64,000 nt of DNA from Deltaproteobacteria bacterium (lineage in GTDB: Bacteria > Myxococcota_A > Polyangia > Nannocystales > Nannocystaceae): the NCBI GenBank assembly GCA_016709225.1, contig JADJEE010000012.1, positions 1,965,501-2,029,500 on the forward strand, given 5' to 3'. Positions within the stretch are counted from its first letter, which is position 1; every line of letters begins with the position of its first letter. Of this stretch, positions 53,863 through 63,998 are shown piece by piece. The position numbers and the translations under genes are program-made. Below the pieces are notes generated by a model that saw nothing but the letters and a program-made list of their open reading frames with translations, had not been told where the DNA came from and made no database searches.

Positions 53863-55776
53863 CTACTCTCTTCGCGGACGTCGCAGAGACCAACCGAGCG
53901 CCAGCCCACCGAGCGCGAGAACGAGGCCCTCACGACCCTCGCCGGGCTGGTTGCACGCGCAGCCGGCCGGCGAGTCCATGTTGATGCTCGGATCGCCCGT
54001 GCTCGACTCGTCGGCGTCGCCGCCCGAGCTGTCCGACGGCGTGCCGGTCGGATCAGTCGTGGTGCCGCCTTCGCCACCCGACGTGTCGGCGCTCTCGACG
54101 TGCTTGATTTCGACAACGATAGGGTCGCTATACGCGTCGTTTGGGCCGTCGAACACCCTCGCGCCGAAGATGTACGTGCCCTCGGGGATGTTCGTGACGT
54201 CGTAGTCGTACGGCGCCTCGAACAGCTTGAAGTACGGCTTGGGCTGATCGTCGACACCGACCACCTGCACGTAGAGCTCGACCTCGGTCACCAGGCGATC
54301 GTCCATCGCCTCGACGTTGATCGTGAAGTCGCTGCCGGGCTCGAAGATCGCACCGTCCTCCGGGTAGGTGATCGCCGCGGTCGGCGGCGAGATGTCGAGC
54401 GGCCACGGCTCGGCCGAGCACTCGAGCGAGCCGATGTTGCCATCGGCCATCTCGGGCGAACCGCCGTCGCGGCAGGTCGGCGAGCCGCTGCCACCGTCGG
54501 GGAACTGCACGTCGATGACCGCGTGGGTGCCGAGCATGTCGACGACGGTGAACGACACGTTGCCGGTCGGGTCGGTGTACGAGTCGCCCGGCTGCATGAA
54601 GTAGCCACCGTCGCTGGCGGCCTCGAGGATGTACGGCGACGGCGAGTAGTCGTAGCTGCTCGACAGGTGCAGGAACACGCCGTCGAGACCAGCGTCGACG
54701 CCGATCGACTGACGGTACTCGAGGTAGTAGAAGCGACCGTCGCCGGAGGCGAACTCGAGCGCCTGGGTGCCGTTGCACGGCAGCTCGGTCGGCAGCAAGT
54801 TGAAGGTGCCGCTGGTCTCGGTGTTGACGACGTTGCAGCCCTCGAGCCAGCCCATGTAGGCCTTCTGCGCCACGTTCATGTGATCGCAGCCGCCGCCCAT
54901 CGGGTCGTGCGGATCGCCGTACTCGACGTGCTCGCACTCGCCGTCCATGGTCGGCGCGATCACGCCGGCGGGGCAGTCGTACGAGTGCGAGTGGCCCATG
55001 CCGTAGTTGTGGCCGATCTCCTGCGCACGCACGACGCAGCCGAGGTTGCCGTTGTACCAGCTGTTGCGCGCCGGGGCCTCGACCGAGCCGAGGGTGGCAA
55101 GCCCGCCCCAGCCGCACGGCAGGCTGGGATAGAAGGCCCACATGTACTGCTTGTACTCGTCGGGATCGTGGCCGTGGTCGACGAACGCCTGCAGGCCGCG
55201 ATCGGCGATCACGTCGGCGTAGCAGTCACCGGGGTCGTCGATCTGGTAGGGGCCGAACACGTCGCCCGCGATGGTCTCCTTGCCGTAGGAGTTCTCGCCG
55301 TAGAACACGTTGGTCGAGTCGCCGGCGATGAACATGTCCTGGGTGACGGTGCCGTTGTTGGGACCTTGGTTGGCCGGGTTCCAGAACAGCAGCACGGTCG
55401 CGATGCGACGGTAGGTGTACTTCTCGGGATCGATGAGCGGCTGCGGCGGCAGTGCCAGCACCTCGAGCTCGTCGATCTCGTAGGTCCGCTCGTCGAGCGG
55501 CTCGCCCCACACGCGCACGAAGGTCTCGTAGGCGAGGTCTTGCTCGACCTCGCCGGCGAGCTCGAAGACGCCGTCGGGCGTCTGCACGTGATGGGTGATG
55601 CGCGCAGTGCCGTCGTCCATCGACGCGATCCGCTTCTCGTACTTGCCCTCGATCGACCCGGCCGTGATGATGCCCGAGCGCGACAGCAGCTCGTCGCCGG
55701 GGCTGTCGCCTTGCTGGCATGCGGGCAGGACCAGGGCCGTGAGGGACAGTGCAGGGAGCAGGCGGCGAAGGGACAT
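53863..55776 (-). CDS. M11 (gametolysin)-like metalloprotease with QExxH site and MYXO-CTERM-like tail
   Basis: ATG 55776, GGGAGG upstream; 637 aa. Lipobox-like LPAC near residue 20. The metal site is RAQEIGHNYGMGHSHS, so Gln252 replaces the first His of HExxHxxGxxH; Glu253, His256 and His262 remain. The family often reads HEIGHN, but Volvox gametolysin relatives also have QExxH (from memory). A Met-turn candidate DPMGGGCDHM follows. Residues about 485-575 form an Ig-like domain (PTAAITYPEDGAIFEPGSDF). The C-terminus has a Gly/Thr/Ser linker, GCAC, a hydrophobic helix and RRPRRE, as in MYXO-CTERM sorting tails. Confidence 0.82.
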   Translation of the reverse strand: MSLRRLLPALSLTALVLPACQQGDSPGDELLSRSGIITAGSIEGKYEKRIASMDDGTARITHHVQTPDGVFELAGEVEQDLAYETFVRVWGEPLDERTYEIDELEVLALPPQPLIDPEKYTYRRIATVLLFWNPANQGPNNGTVTQDMFIAGDSTNVFYGENSYGKETIAGDVFGPYQIDDPGDCYADVIADRGLQAFVDHGHDPDEYKQYMWAFYPSLPCGWGGLATLGSVEAPARNSWYNGNLGCVVRAQEIGHNYGMGHSHSYDCPAGVIAPTMDGECEHVEYGDPHDPMGGGCDHMNVAQKAYMGWLEGCNVVNTETSGTFNLLPTELPCNGTQALEFASGDGRFYYLEYRQSIGVDAGLDGVFLHLSSSYDYSPSPYILEAASDGGYFMQPGDSYTDPTGNVSFTVVDMLGTHAVIDVQFPDGGSGSPTCRDGGSPEMADGNIGSLECSAEPWPLDISPPTAAITYPEDGAIFEPGSDFTINVEAMDDRLVTEVELYVQVVGVDDQPKPYFKLFEAPYDYDVTNIPEGTYIFGARVFDGPNDAYSDPIVVEIKHVESADTSGGEGGTTTDPTGTPSDSSGGDADESSTGDPSINMDSPAGCACNQPGEGREGLVLALGGLALGWSLRRPRRE

Positions 55777-56168
55777 GCTCCCTCCCCATATCATCCTTTG
55801 CGGGCGCTCGCAGCGGCTTTGGGCGGGCGTGGCGAGGACAGGCTTTGTCGCCGCGCGCAAGCGGGTCCGCGCGTGGGTGCACGCACGATCGAGCGTCCGG
55901 AGAGCGCACGCCTCGTCGTCGGACCCGAGCGTCGCGGACCGACGGCGCGCGCCTGCATGCCGTGCGACAGCACACGATTGCCGCACGCGCGAGCCCGACC
56001 CACGCGTGCCGTGCTCGCGCCCGCCGATGCTGTGCGCTGCGGTCTCGCGGCTCCACGCGTGTGAGCCGATCGCGACGATCACACGCGCAGCCGTGCGGCT
56101 CCACACTCGCGACGTGACACGCGCGATGTCTTCGCGCGCGAGGTTCCTTGCTAGCTTCTTCGACGACG
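55777..56168. other. Divergent region between the metalloprotease and boxC
   Basis: 392 bp, GC-rich, with no supported gene. A short CGGCTC/GAGCCG stem lies at 56048-56068, 100 bp before boxC. It should contain the promoters of both genes. Confidence 0.5.
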
Positions 56169-57854
56169 ATGCACGACGTTGCCAAAGGTGCAGTGCTCGC
56201 ACCTGTAGAGTTCGAAGTCGAGCCCAGCCACTACCACCACTGGAAGGTCAGCTACGACGGTGCGATCGCACGCGTGGCGATGGCCGTCGATCCGGCGGCG
56301 CCACTTCGCGACGGCTACGAGCTGAAGCTCAACTCGTACGACCTCGGCGTCGACATCGAGCTGGCCGACATCGTGCGTCGCATGCGATTCGAGCACCCCG
56401 AGGTGCGCGCGGTGGTGCTGACCTCGGGTAACGACCGGGTGTTCTGCGCCGGTGCCAACATCAACATGCTCGGGCTCTCGAGCCACGCGTGGAAGGTGAA
56501 CTTCTGCAAGTTCACCAACGAGACCCGCTGCGAGATCGAGGATGCGACCGACGCGAGCGCGCAGGTGTGGCTGGCCGCATGCAACGGCACCACCGCCGGC
56601 GGCGGCTACGAGCTCGCGCTGGCCTGCAACGAGATCTATCTGCAGGATGACGGCAACTCGGCGGTCAGCCTGCCGGAGGTGCCGCTGCTGGGCGTGCTGC
56701 CCGGCACCGGCGGACTCACGCGGCTGGTCGACAAGCGCAAGGTCCGTCGCGACCGCGCCGACGTGTTCTCGACCACCGCCGAGGGCGTGCGCGGCAAGAA
56801 GGCCGTGCAGTGGAACCTGGTCGACGCGGTGTTCCCCCGCTCCAAGTTCGACGAGAAGGTGCTCGAGCGCGCCAAGGCCGTCGCCGACAAGGCCGCGGTC
56901 GGGCTCGCGCCGGGCGAGCGCAAGGGCGTCGCGCTCGGCAAGCTCGCACCCGAGATCACCGACAACGGCCGCCGCTATCGCCACGTCGCGCTCGAGTGGG
57001 ACGACACCACCCGCGTGGCCAAGCTGACCGTCGCAGGCCCCACCGCCGACGACGTCGCGGTGGTCGAGCGCGGCGGCGAGGCCATGCGCACGGCCGGCAG
57101 CGATCTGTGGTCGCTGCGTGCGTGGCGGGAGCTCGACGACGCGCTGCTGCACCTGCGCGTCAATCACATGCAGGTCGGGCTGGTGATCGTGCGGACCACC
57201 GGCGACCTGCAGCAGACGCTCGCCCACGACGCCGCGCTGGTGAAGGCACGCGAGCACTGGTTTGCGCGCGAGGTGCTGCTGCACATGGGCCGCGTGCTGC
57301 GGCGCTTCGACAACACCAGCCGCTCGTTCTTCGCGTTCGGCGACGCCGGCACCTGCTTCGCCGGCTGTCTGCTCGAGCTCGCGCTGGCCTCCGATCGCTT
57401 CTACATGCTCGAAGACGAGGACCACCCGGTGCACGTCGCGGTCTCGGAGCTCGAGGAGGGCGCGCTGCCGATGCACACCGGCCTCACGCGGCTGCAGACG
57501 CGCTTGCTGGGCACGCCTGCGCAGCTCGAGGAGCTGGTCGGCAACCGCAGTCCGCTCGACGCCGAGGCGGCCGACGACGCGGGCCTGGTGACCGTGCGAC
57601 TCGACGGCATCGACTGGGACGACGACACCCGCATCGCCATCGAAGAGCGCGCGAGTTTGTCGCCCGACGCGCTCACCGGCATGGAACAGAACCTTCGATT
57701 CCCCGGTCCCGAGACGCCCGACAGCAAGATCTACGCGCGCCTCACCGCGTGGCAGAACTGGATCTTCATCCGTCCCAACGCGACCGGCCCGGCCGGCGCA
57801 CTCACCCTCTACGGGCGCCCGGAACGGCCCCAATTCGACTGGCAGCGCGTGTAG
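56169..57854 (+). CDS. boxC: 2,3-epoxybenzoyl-CoA dihydrolase (benzoyl-CoA-dihydrodiol lyase)
   Basis: ATG 56169; 561 aa, normal for BoxC. It is a tandem crotonase-fold enzyme: the first half has VLTSGNDRVFCAGANINMLGLS, ACNGTTAGGGYELALACNEI and LPEVPLLGVLPGTGGLTRLVDK; the second has FAFGDAGTCFAGCLLELALASDRFYML. In the box pathway it cleaves the epoxidised ring of benzoyl-CoA hydrolytically, giving formate and a C6 dialdehyde CoA. boxB follows 57 bp downstream; boxA, the ligase and the aldehyde dehydrogenase are not in this window. Confidence 0.94.
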   Translation: MHDVAKGAVLAPVEFEVEPSHYHHWKVSYDGAIARVAMAVDPAAPLRDGYELKLNSYDLGVDIELADIVRRMRFEHPEVRAVVLTSGNDRVFCAGANINMLGLSSHAWKVNFCKFTNETRCEIEDATDASAQVWLAACNGTTAGGGYELALACNEIYLQDDGNSAVSLPEVPLLGVLPGTGGLTRLVDKRKVRRDRADVFSTTAEGVRGKKAVQWNLVDAVFPRSKFDEKVLERAKAVADKAAVGLAPGERKGVALGKLAPEITDNGRRYRHVALEWDDTTRVAKLTVAGPTADDVAVVERGGEAMRTAGSDLWSLRAWRELDDALLHLRVNHMQVGLVIVRTTGDLQQTLAHDAALVKAREHWFAREVLLHMGRVLRRFDNTSRSFFAFGDAGTCFAGCLLELALASDRFYMLEDEDHPVHVAVSELEEGALPMHTGLTRLQTRLLGTPAQLEELVGNRSPLDAEAADDAGLVTVRLDGIDWDDDTRIAIEERASLSPDALTGMEQNLRFPGPETPDSKIYARLTAWQNWIFIRPNATGPAGALTLYGRPERPQFDWQRV

Positions 57855-57911
57855 TCGACCCACGGTCGGACCACACCAAGTGCACGCTCACAAGGAAGAG
57901 ACCCGCACACC

Positions 57912-59333
<1,422 letters not shown>

Positions 59334-59362
59334 CGCCACCTCCCCGGCGCGCCGCCGCGCAG

Positions 59363-59405
59363 ACACCCCGCCGGTCGCCGCTCGCGACCCGCGGGGTGTT
59401 TCGTT
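59363..59405 (+). terminator. Rho-independent-like terminator after boxB
   Basis: ACACCCCGC pairs with GCGGGGTGT around a 19-base loop, followed by TTCGTTT, 30 bp after the boxB stop. A good terminator by the standards of such a GC-rich genome. Confidence 0.7.
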
Positions 59406-59544
59406 TCATGAGGTTCGGCGCGCGCGGTTGCACGCGCCCGAGGGGTTCGCCGCGTCATGCCTGGTGGCGCAAGCTCCCACCGAACTTCGGGTCGGCCCGC
59501 ACGAGCGCGACGCCGCGCGCGAAACCGTGGCATTCCAGTTCGCA

Positions 59545-60969
59545 ATGACTTCACGCCACGCGTTCTCCTTGGGTTTGCTCAGCTTCGTCGTCGTTGCCTG
59601 CGGCGGTGACGACGGCACCACCACCACGACCAACGCCGGCTCGGACAGCAGCAGCGGCAGCGCCGACTCGAGCAGCGGCAGCGTCACGATGACGAGCACG
59701 ACGGTGGCCGACTCGAGCACCAGCGACTCGACCACGATGACGTCGACCACCGCTGCCACCACCGGTGACGAGTCGAGCTCCGGCGGCTCCGAGTCGGGCG
59801 GTTCGAGCTCGGGTGGCTCGGACTCGTCGGGCGGCTCGAGCTCCGGCGGCTCCGAGTCGAGCTCGGGTGGCGCAGTGCTCGATGCCGACGGCGACACCAT
59901 CCTCGACGACACCGACAACTGCGTCGTGATCTTCAACCCCGATCAGAGCGACATCGATCTCGACGGCGTCGGCGACTTCTGCGACGACGAGATGATCGAC
60001 GACGGAGTCACGCTGTACATCCCCGTCGATGCGGTCGTCGATCTCGGCGGGCTGCTCTGCTACGAGCAGGTGCAGATCAACGGCACGCTGCATGTGCTCG
60101 AGATGGCCGACGGCGGCGTTGGCACGCTGGTGATCGTCGCGGACCGCGTGGCGCTGGCCGACGGTGGCGTGATCGATGCCGAAGGTGCCGGTCCGGTCGG
60201 TGGTCAACCCAGCCAAGGCGTGACGCTGGGCGGCTTCGTGGGCGACGGCGTCGGTGGCTCGTGCGGCGGTGGGCCCGGCAACTCGGTGGGTCAGGGCGGC
60301 ACCGGCGGAACCTACGGTGGCATCGGCGGGGCGCCGGGCGACACGTATGCCGTGGGCAACGCCTGTGATCTCTGCAGCGAGGCGACGATTGCCCACTGCG
60401 AGGGCGCGGCGGGATCGATCTACGACAGCGATGACGGCATCGACGTCAGCGTCGGCTCCGGCGGCGGCGCGGGCGGCAACTCGGCGGGTTGCAGCGGCGC
60501 CGGTGGCCGTGGTGGCAATGGCGGCGGCGGCGTGGCGATCGTGGCCAACGAGTGGGCGCACATCGACGGCGTCGTGCTCGTCGGCGGCGAGACCCCACCT
60601 GGCGACGAGAGCCCGTGTGGCTATCGCCCCGGTGGTGGCGGTGGCTCGGGCGGCGGCTTGCTGATCGCTGCGCCCGAGATCGCCGGTGCGGCCAGCGGCG
60701 TCCTCAATGCCCACGGTGGCAACGGCGGCGACAGCCCCGGTGACGTCGGCGCCACGTGGGGCTGGGGTGGCGGTGGCGGAGGCGGCGGGCGCGTGAAGCT
60801 GTTCGCCGACACCAACACCTTCGCCGGCGTGATCGACGTGGGTGGCGGCGCGGGTGGCGAAGCACCCGGCGACTCCAACAGTGCCGTGGGGCTGCCCGGT
60901 GACGACGGCGTCGCCGGTGGCGACAGCTCGGTGCCGCCCGAGTTCATGGGCTTGGTCTGCCCCGCCTAG
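59545..60969 (+). CDS. Glycine-rich lipoprotein with thrombospondin type-3-like repeat
   Basis: ATG 59545; 474 aa. Lipobox VVAC, then a long Thr/Ser/Gly linker of SSGGSES units to about residue 110. A calcium-binding type-3 motif follows (DADGDTILDDTDNCVVIFNP, DQSDIDLDGVGDFCDD). The remainder is strand-rich with Gly-rich loops (GGGGSGGGLLIAAPEI, GGGGGGGRVKLFADTNTFAG) and several Cys, similar in kind to the partial protein at the left edge. Surface role likely; ligand unknown. Confidence 0.78.
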   Translation: MTSRHAFSLGLLSFVVVACGGDDGTTTTTNAGSDSSSGSADSSSGSVTMTSTTVADSSTSDSTTMTSTTAATTGDESSSGGSESGGSSSGGSDSSGGSSSGGSESSSGGAVLDADGDTILDDTDNCVVIFNPDQSDIDLDGVGDFCDDEMIDDGVTLYIPVDAVVDLGGLLCYEQVQINGTLHVLEMADGGVGTLVIVADRVALADGGVIDAEGAGPVGGQPSQGVTLGGFVGDGVGGSCGGGPGNSVGQGGTGGTYGGIGGAPGDTYAVGNACDLCSEATIAHCEGAAGSIYDSDDGIDVSVGSGGGAGGNSAGCSGAGGRGGNGGGGVAIVANEWAHIDGVVLVGGETPPGDESPCGYRPGGGGGSGGGLLIAAPEIAGAASGVLNAHGGNGGDSPGDVGATWGWGGGGGGGGRVKLFADTNTFAGVIDVGGGAGGEAPGDSNSAVGLPGDDGVAGGDSSVPPEFMGLVCPA

Positions 60970-61030
60970 CTCGTCGTCGTCGACGGGGCGCCGCGTCCAT
61001 CGACGGGGCGCTCCGCAGCGTGGACGCCCT

Positions 61031-61117
61031 GCGCCCGAGCGCTACTTCACCCGCGCCCGAGCGCTACTTCACCCGCGCCCGAGCGCTACTTCACCCGCGC
61101 CCGAGCGCTACTTCAGC
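61031..61117. repeat. Four tandem 22-bp repeats over the bfr stop codon
   Basis: Units of CGCGCCCGAGCGCTACTTCACC at 61031, 61052, 61074 and 61096 (the first lacks one base, the last ends CTTCAGC). The last unit contains the bfr stop and last codon on the minus strand, so the repeats are copies of the gene's own 3' end. Confidence 0.85.
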
Positions 61118-61575
61118 TGCTGCGCGAGGTAGTGCTTGGTGCCGATCTGTTCGATCAGCTGCAGCTGGGTCTCGAGCCAGTCGACGTGGGTCTCCTCCGA
61201 CGCCAGCATCGTCTCGAGCAGATCGGCGCTGGTGATGTCGCCCTCTTCGCGGCACAGCTTCACGCCCTTGCGGAAGCGATCGACGGCGTCGTACTCCATC
61301 TTGAGATCGAGCTCGAGCTGCTCCTGCACCGTCTCGCCGACGGTGATCTTGTGATAGCGCTGCACGTTCGGCACGCCCTCGAGGAAGAGGATGCGCTCGA
61401 TGAGCGCGTCGGCGTGCTTCATCTCGTCGATGGACTCGGCGCGGATGTGGCTCGCCAGGACGTTGAAGCCCCAGTTCTGGCACATCTTGGCGTGGATGAA
61501 GTACTGGTTCACCGCCGTCAGCTCGGCGGTCAGCACTTCGTTGAGGACGTCGATGACGTTGGCGGAGCCCTTCAC
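61108..61575 (-). CDS. bfr: Bacterioferritin
   Basis: ATG 61575; 155 aa, the usual length. It has the four-helix ferritin fold: VLNEVLTAELTAVNQYFIHA, HIRAESIDEMKHADALIERI with the Met that ligates haem at the subunit interface, LFLEGVPNVQ, and SEETHVDWLETQLQLI. Ferroxidase Glu/His residues are all present. It stores iron in 24-subunit shells in the cytoplasm. The bfd gene is 112 bp upstream on the same strand. Confidence 0.95.
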   Translation of the reverse strand: MKGSANVIDVLNEVLTAELTAVNQYFIHAKMCQNWGFNVLASHIRAESIDEMKHADALIERILFLEGVPNVQRYHKITVGETVQEQLELDLKMEYDAVDRFRKGVKLCREEGDITSADLLETMLASEETHVDWLETQLQLIEQIGTKHYLAQQLK

Positions 61576-61687
61576 GGCCGCGAACGTAGCACGCGCGCGC
61601 AGTGGCTGACGATCGGGCGCGGGCGCATGCCCCTTCGCGGCAATCGAGAACGAAAGTCGAAGTCGCTCCCGGCCGAGCGCGCGTCGT

Positions 61688-61888
61688 TCAACGCTTGAGC
61701 GGAACGTCGCTCTGACCGCGTGCGGTGCCGGCGGACCCTTGGATCAGCTCGCGGATCTGCTGCACGCACGCGCCACACCCCGTGCCCGCCTGACACGCGG
61801 TGGCGATGCCCTTCACCGTGCAGTTGCCACGGCGGATCTCCGCTTGGATGGTGCGGCTCGAGACCGCCTTGCACAGGCACACGATCAT
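61688..61888 (-). CDS. bfd: Bacterioferritin-associated ferredoxin-like protein
   Basis: ATG 61888; 66 aa. The [2Fe-2S] set is C-L-C at residues 4-6 and C-G-A-C near 38-41, as in Bfd (MIVCLCKAVSSRTIQAEI, ACQAGTGCGACVQQIREL). Bfd helps release iron from bacterioferritin under iron need. The gene lies directly upstream of bfr, behind a Fur-like palindrome. Confidence 0.9.
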   Translation of the reverse strand: MIVCLCKAVSSRTIQAEIRRGNCTVKGIATACQAGTGCGACVQQIRELIQGSAGTARGQSDVPLKR

Positions 61889-61933
61889 GATCGCGAATCC
61901 GGGTCGAAGCAGCGGCCGCGAGGCCGGGCGGTC

Positions 61934-61950
61934 TTGAAAGTGATTTTCAA
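61934..61950 (-). promoter_or_regulatory. Fur-box-like palindrome upstream of bfd
   Basis: TTGAAAGTGATTTTCAA, a 17-bp dyad with one mismatch in the 7-1-7 form TGAAAAT-N-ATTTTCA. It stands 46 bp before the bfd start in otherwise very GC-rich DNA. It would give iron-repressed bfd (inference). Confidence 0.6.
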
Positions 61951-62048
61951 AACCACTCAATATGTAACGCGAGGGCCCGCGCGGCGCAAGCCGATCGATG
62001 TGGATCGATGGGCTCGAACCTGCGGGCCCGCCGTGAGGCTGCCCCCGA

Positions 62049-62072
62049 CCCCGGCCAGCTGCCCGGCCGGGG
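62049..62072 (-). terminator. Perfect GC hairpin after the subtilase gene
   Basis: CCCCGGCC pairs perfectly with GGCCGGGG around an 8-base loop, 22 bp after the protease stop. No T-run, so it may only stabilise the transcript end. Confidence 0.45.
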
Positions 62073-62093
62073 GCTCCCCGAGGGCCGCGCGGC

Positions 62094-63998
62094 CTAGGAG
62101 GCGTCCGGCGACGTGCCGCCGACCCGACCGACGCGACGGGCCAGGGCCCACGCGAGCACGCCGTTGCCGAGCAGCCACGCGCGGTCGACCCACGCGCCAC
62201 CGGGGAGTGCCGTCACCAGGGTCGGCAGCACGAAGGCGCCGTGCAGCAGCATCGCGGCGGTGCCGAGGCCGAGCCCCACGAGCGCCGGTCGCAGCGCGCG
62301 GACCTTGAGCAACGCGACGCTCGCGGCGAGCGGCAGCGCGGCCGAGAACCACAGCGGCGAGCCAAAGCCGAGCCAACCATCACCGCCGCCGGCGAGCGAC
62401 GCGGCCTGGTACGCCATCGGCGTGGTGCCCAGCGCACCGCTCGTCCATGCCACCGCACCGGCGAAGCCGGCCGCGCCGAGCCAACGCGCGCGGCCACGCA
62501 GCTGCGCGAGGCCGAGCCCACCGATCGCGGCGATGAAGAGCAGCCCGGTGAAGCCGGCGCGCTCGGGCGCGTAGTCCCGCTGCGCCGACACGGCCGCTTG
62601 CGCATCGACGATGCCGGCGCCGAATCGATCGTCCCACTTCACCTTCTTCGGGTGTACCGCGGTCGCCTTCATCACGCGCTCGACCTCGTCGGGATTGGTG
62701 ACGCCGCTCGAGACGATGAGCGCCGCGACGCCAGCGGCGTGCGGCGAGGCCATCGAGGTGCCCTGGAACCACAGATAGTCGTTCTCCATCGGGCGACCGA
62801 TGCGGATCGTGTTCTGCAGGACGCCGTCGGGCTGACCGTCGCCGTTCTTGTCGGCGCGCGTGTCACCGCCGGGCGCGGCCACGTCGATGTCGCTGCCCCA
62901 GTTGCTGTAGTGGGTCAGCTCGCGGCCGTAGTCGGTCGCCGAGACGGCGATCGAGAACTTGTTGGCGGCGGGGTAGCCCACGCGAGAGCGGCGCTCGTTG
63001 CCCGCCGCGCACACCGTGACGACGCCCTTCTTGTGCGCGTACTCGATGGCCTTGGCCAGCACGCGCGAGGGTAGCGGGCCGCCGAGGCTCATGTTGATCA
63101 CGTGGGCGCCGTGATCGGCGGCGTAGCGGATCGCGTTGGCAATGCCCGGCACCGCACCGCGGCCGTCCTTCGACAGCACCTTGAGCGGCATGATCTTCGC
63201 GCCGAAGGCCACACCGGTGACGCCGATGCCGTTGTTGGTGCTCTGCGCGATGGTGCCGGCGACGTGGCTGCCGTGGGCGTGATCATCGAGGCCCTTGGGC
63301 AGGCCATCGATGAAGCTCTCGCCCTCGACGAAGCCGGTGTTGTTCAGATCCGGCAGGCCGCGCACGCCGTCGGCGTCCTTGTACGCGACGCCGGTGTCGA
63401 TGACCGCGACCACCGTGCCCTCGCCGCGGGTCGTCGTCCACGCCTCGGGCGCGTGGATCTGTTCCATGTGCCACTGCAGCTTGAACATCGGGTCGTCGAC
63501 CGGCAGTCGCGTGCCCTTGTTCGCCTCGAGCTCGTCGTCGACCGCGGGCGCGGCGTCGATGTCGTCGAGGCCGTACATGATCTCGGGCTCGAAGCCCTCG
63601 ACGATGCCGTCGGCCAGCGCCTCGGCAAGATCGGGGCGCGTGGCGCCCTCGGCCTCGAGCACGAAGAGGTGCTCGCCCTCGCTGTAGAAGCCGGCCGACT
63701 GCACGCGCACGTCGGGGCGCGCGTCGAGGGCCGCGACCCACGCGGCGATCTCGTCTTCGGAGGCACCCTCGCCCTCCTGCGGGTCCACGAGGTCGAGCAC
63801 GAGGCGCCCGGTGGTGGCCTCGGAGCCCACGCCGAGCTCGGCCGCGAGCGCCGTCACGGACTCGGGCGTGATGTCCTCGGCGGCAAGCCCCGCATCGCTG
63901 CGATCGTGGCTGACGAACAACACGCCGCCGAGCGCGGCGAGGGACATGCCCGCGACGACGGCGCGTGCGCGGCGGTGCAGAGTCGGGAGCTTGGACAT
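62094..63998 (-). CDS. Membrane-anchored subtilisin-like (S8) serine protease
   Basis: ATG 63998, two bases from the window edge, so upstream signals cannot be seen; 634 aa. N-terminal signal-anchor (VVAGMSLAALGGVLFV), a pro-region to about 150, then the S8 domain with a full triad: Asp201 (VAVIDTGVA), His242 (HGSHVAGTI) and Ser415 (GTSMASPHAAGVAAL), plus Asn in CAAGNE. After about residue 490 come five or six hydrophobic segments (GLLFIAAIGGLGLAQL, LGAAGFAGAVAWTSGALG and others), so the protease is tied to a membrane from its C-terminus. That topology is not the common one for S8 enzymes. Confidence 0.92.
   Translation of the reverse strand: MSKLPTLHRRARAVVAGMSLAALGGVLFVSHDRSDAGLAAEDITPESVTALAAELGVGSEATTGRLVLDLVDPQEGEGASEDEIAAWVAALDARPDVRVQSAGFYSEGEHLFVLEAEGATRPDLAEALADGIVEGFEPEIMYGLDDIDAAPAVDDELEANKGTRLPVDDPMFKLQWHMEQIHAPEAWTTTRGEGTVVAVIDTGVAYKDADGVRGLPDLNNTGFVEGESFIDGLPKGLDDHAHGSHVAGTIAQSTNNGIGVTGVAFGAKIMPLKVLSKDGRGAVPGIANAIRYAADHGAHVINMSLGGPLPSRVLAKAIEYAHKKGVVTVCAAGNERRSRVGYPAANKFSIAVSATDYGRELTHYSNWGSDIDVAAPGGDTRADKNGDGQPDGVLQNTIRIGRPMENDYLWFQGTSMASPHAAGVAALIVSSGVTNPDEVERVMKATAVHPKKVKWDDRFGAGIVDAQAAVSAQRDYAPERAGFTGLLFIAAIGGLGLAQLRGRARWLGAAGFAGAVAWTSGALGTTPMAYQAASLAGGGDGWLGFGSPLWFSAALPLAASVALLKVRALRPALVGLGLGTAAMLLHGAFVLPTLVTALPGGAWVDRAWLLGNGVLAWALARRVGRVGGTSPDAS

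Noticed and set aside
61031..61117. 22-bp repeats as a CRISPR or origin iteron array
   Set aside because: No spacers, only four units, and the last is the 3' end of bfr; no replication gene is near.
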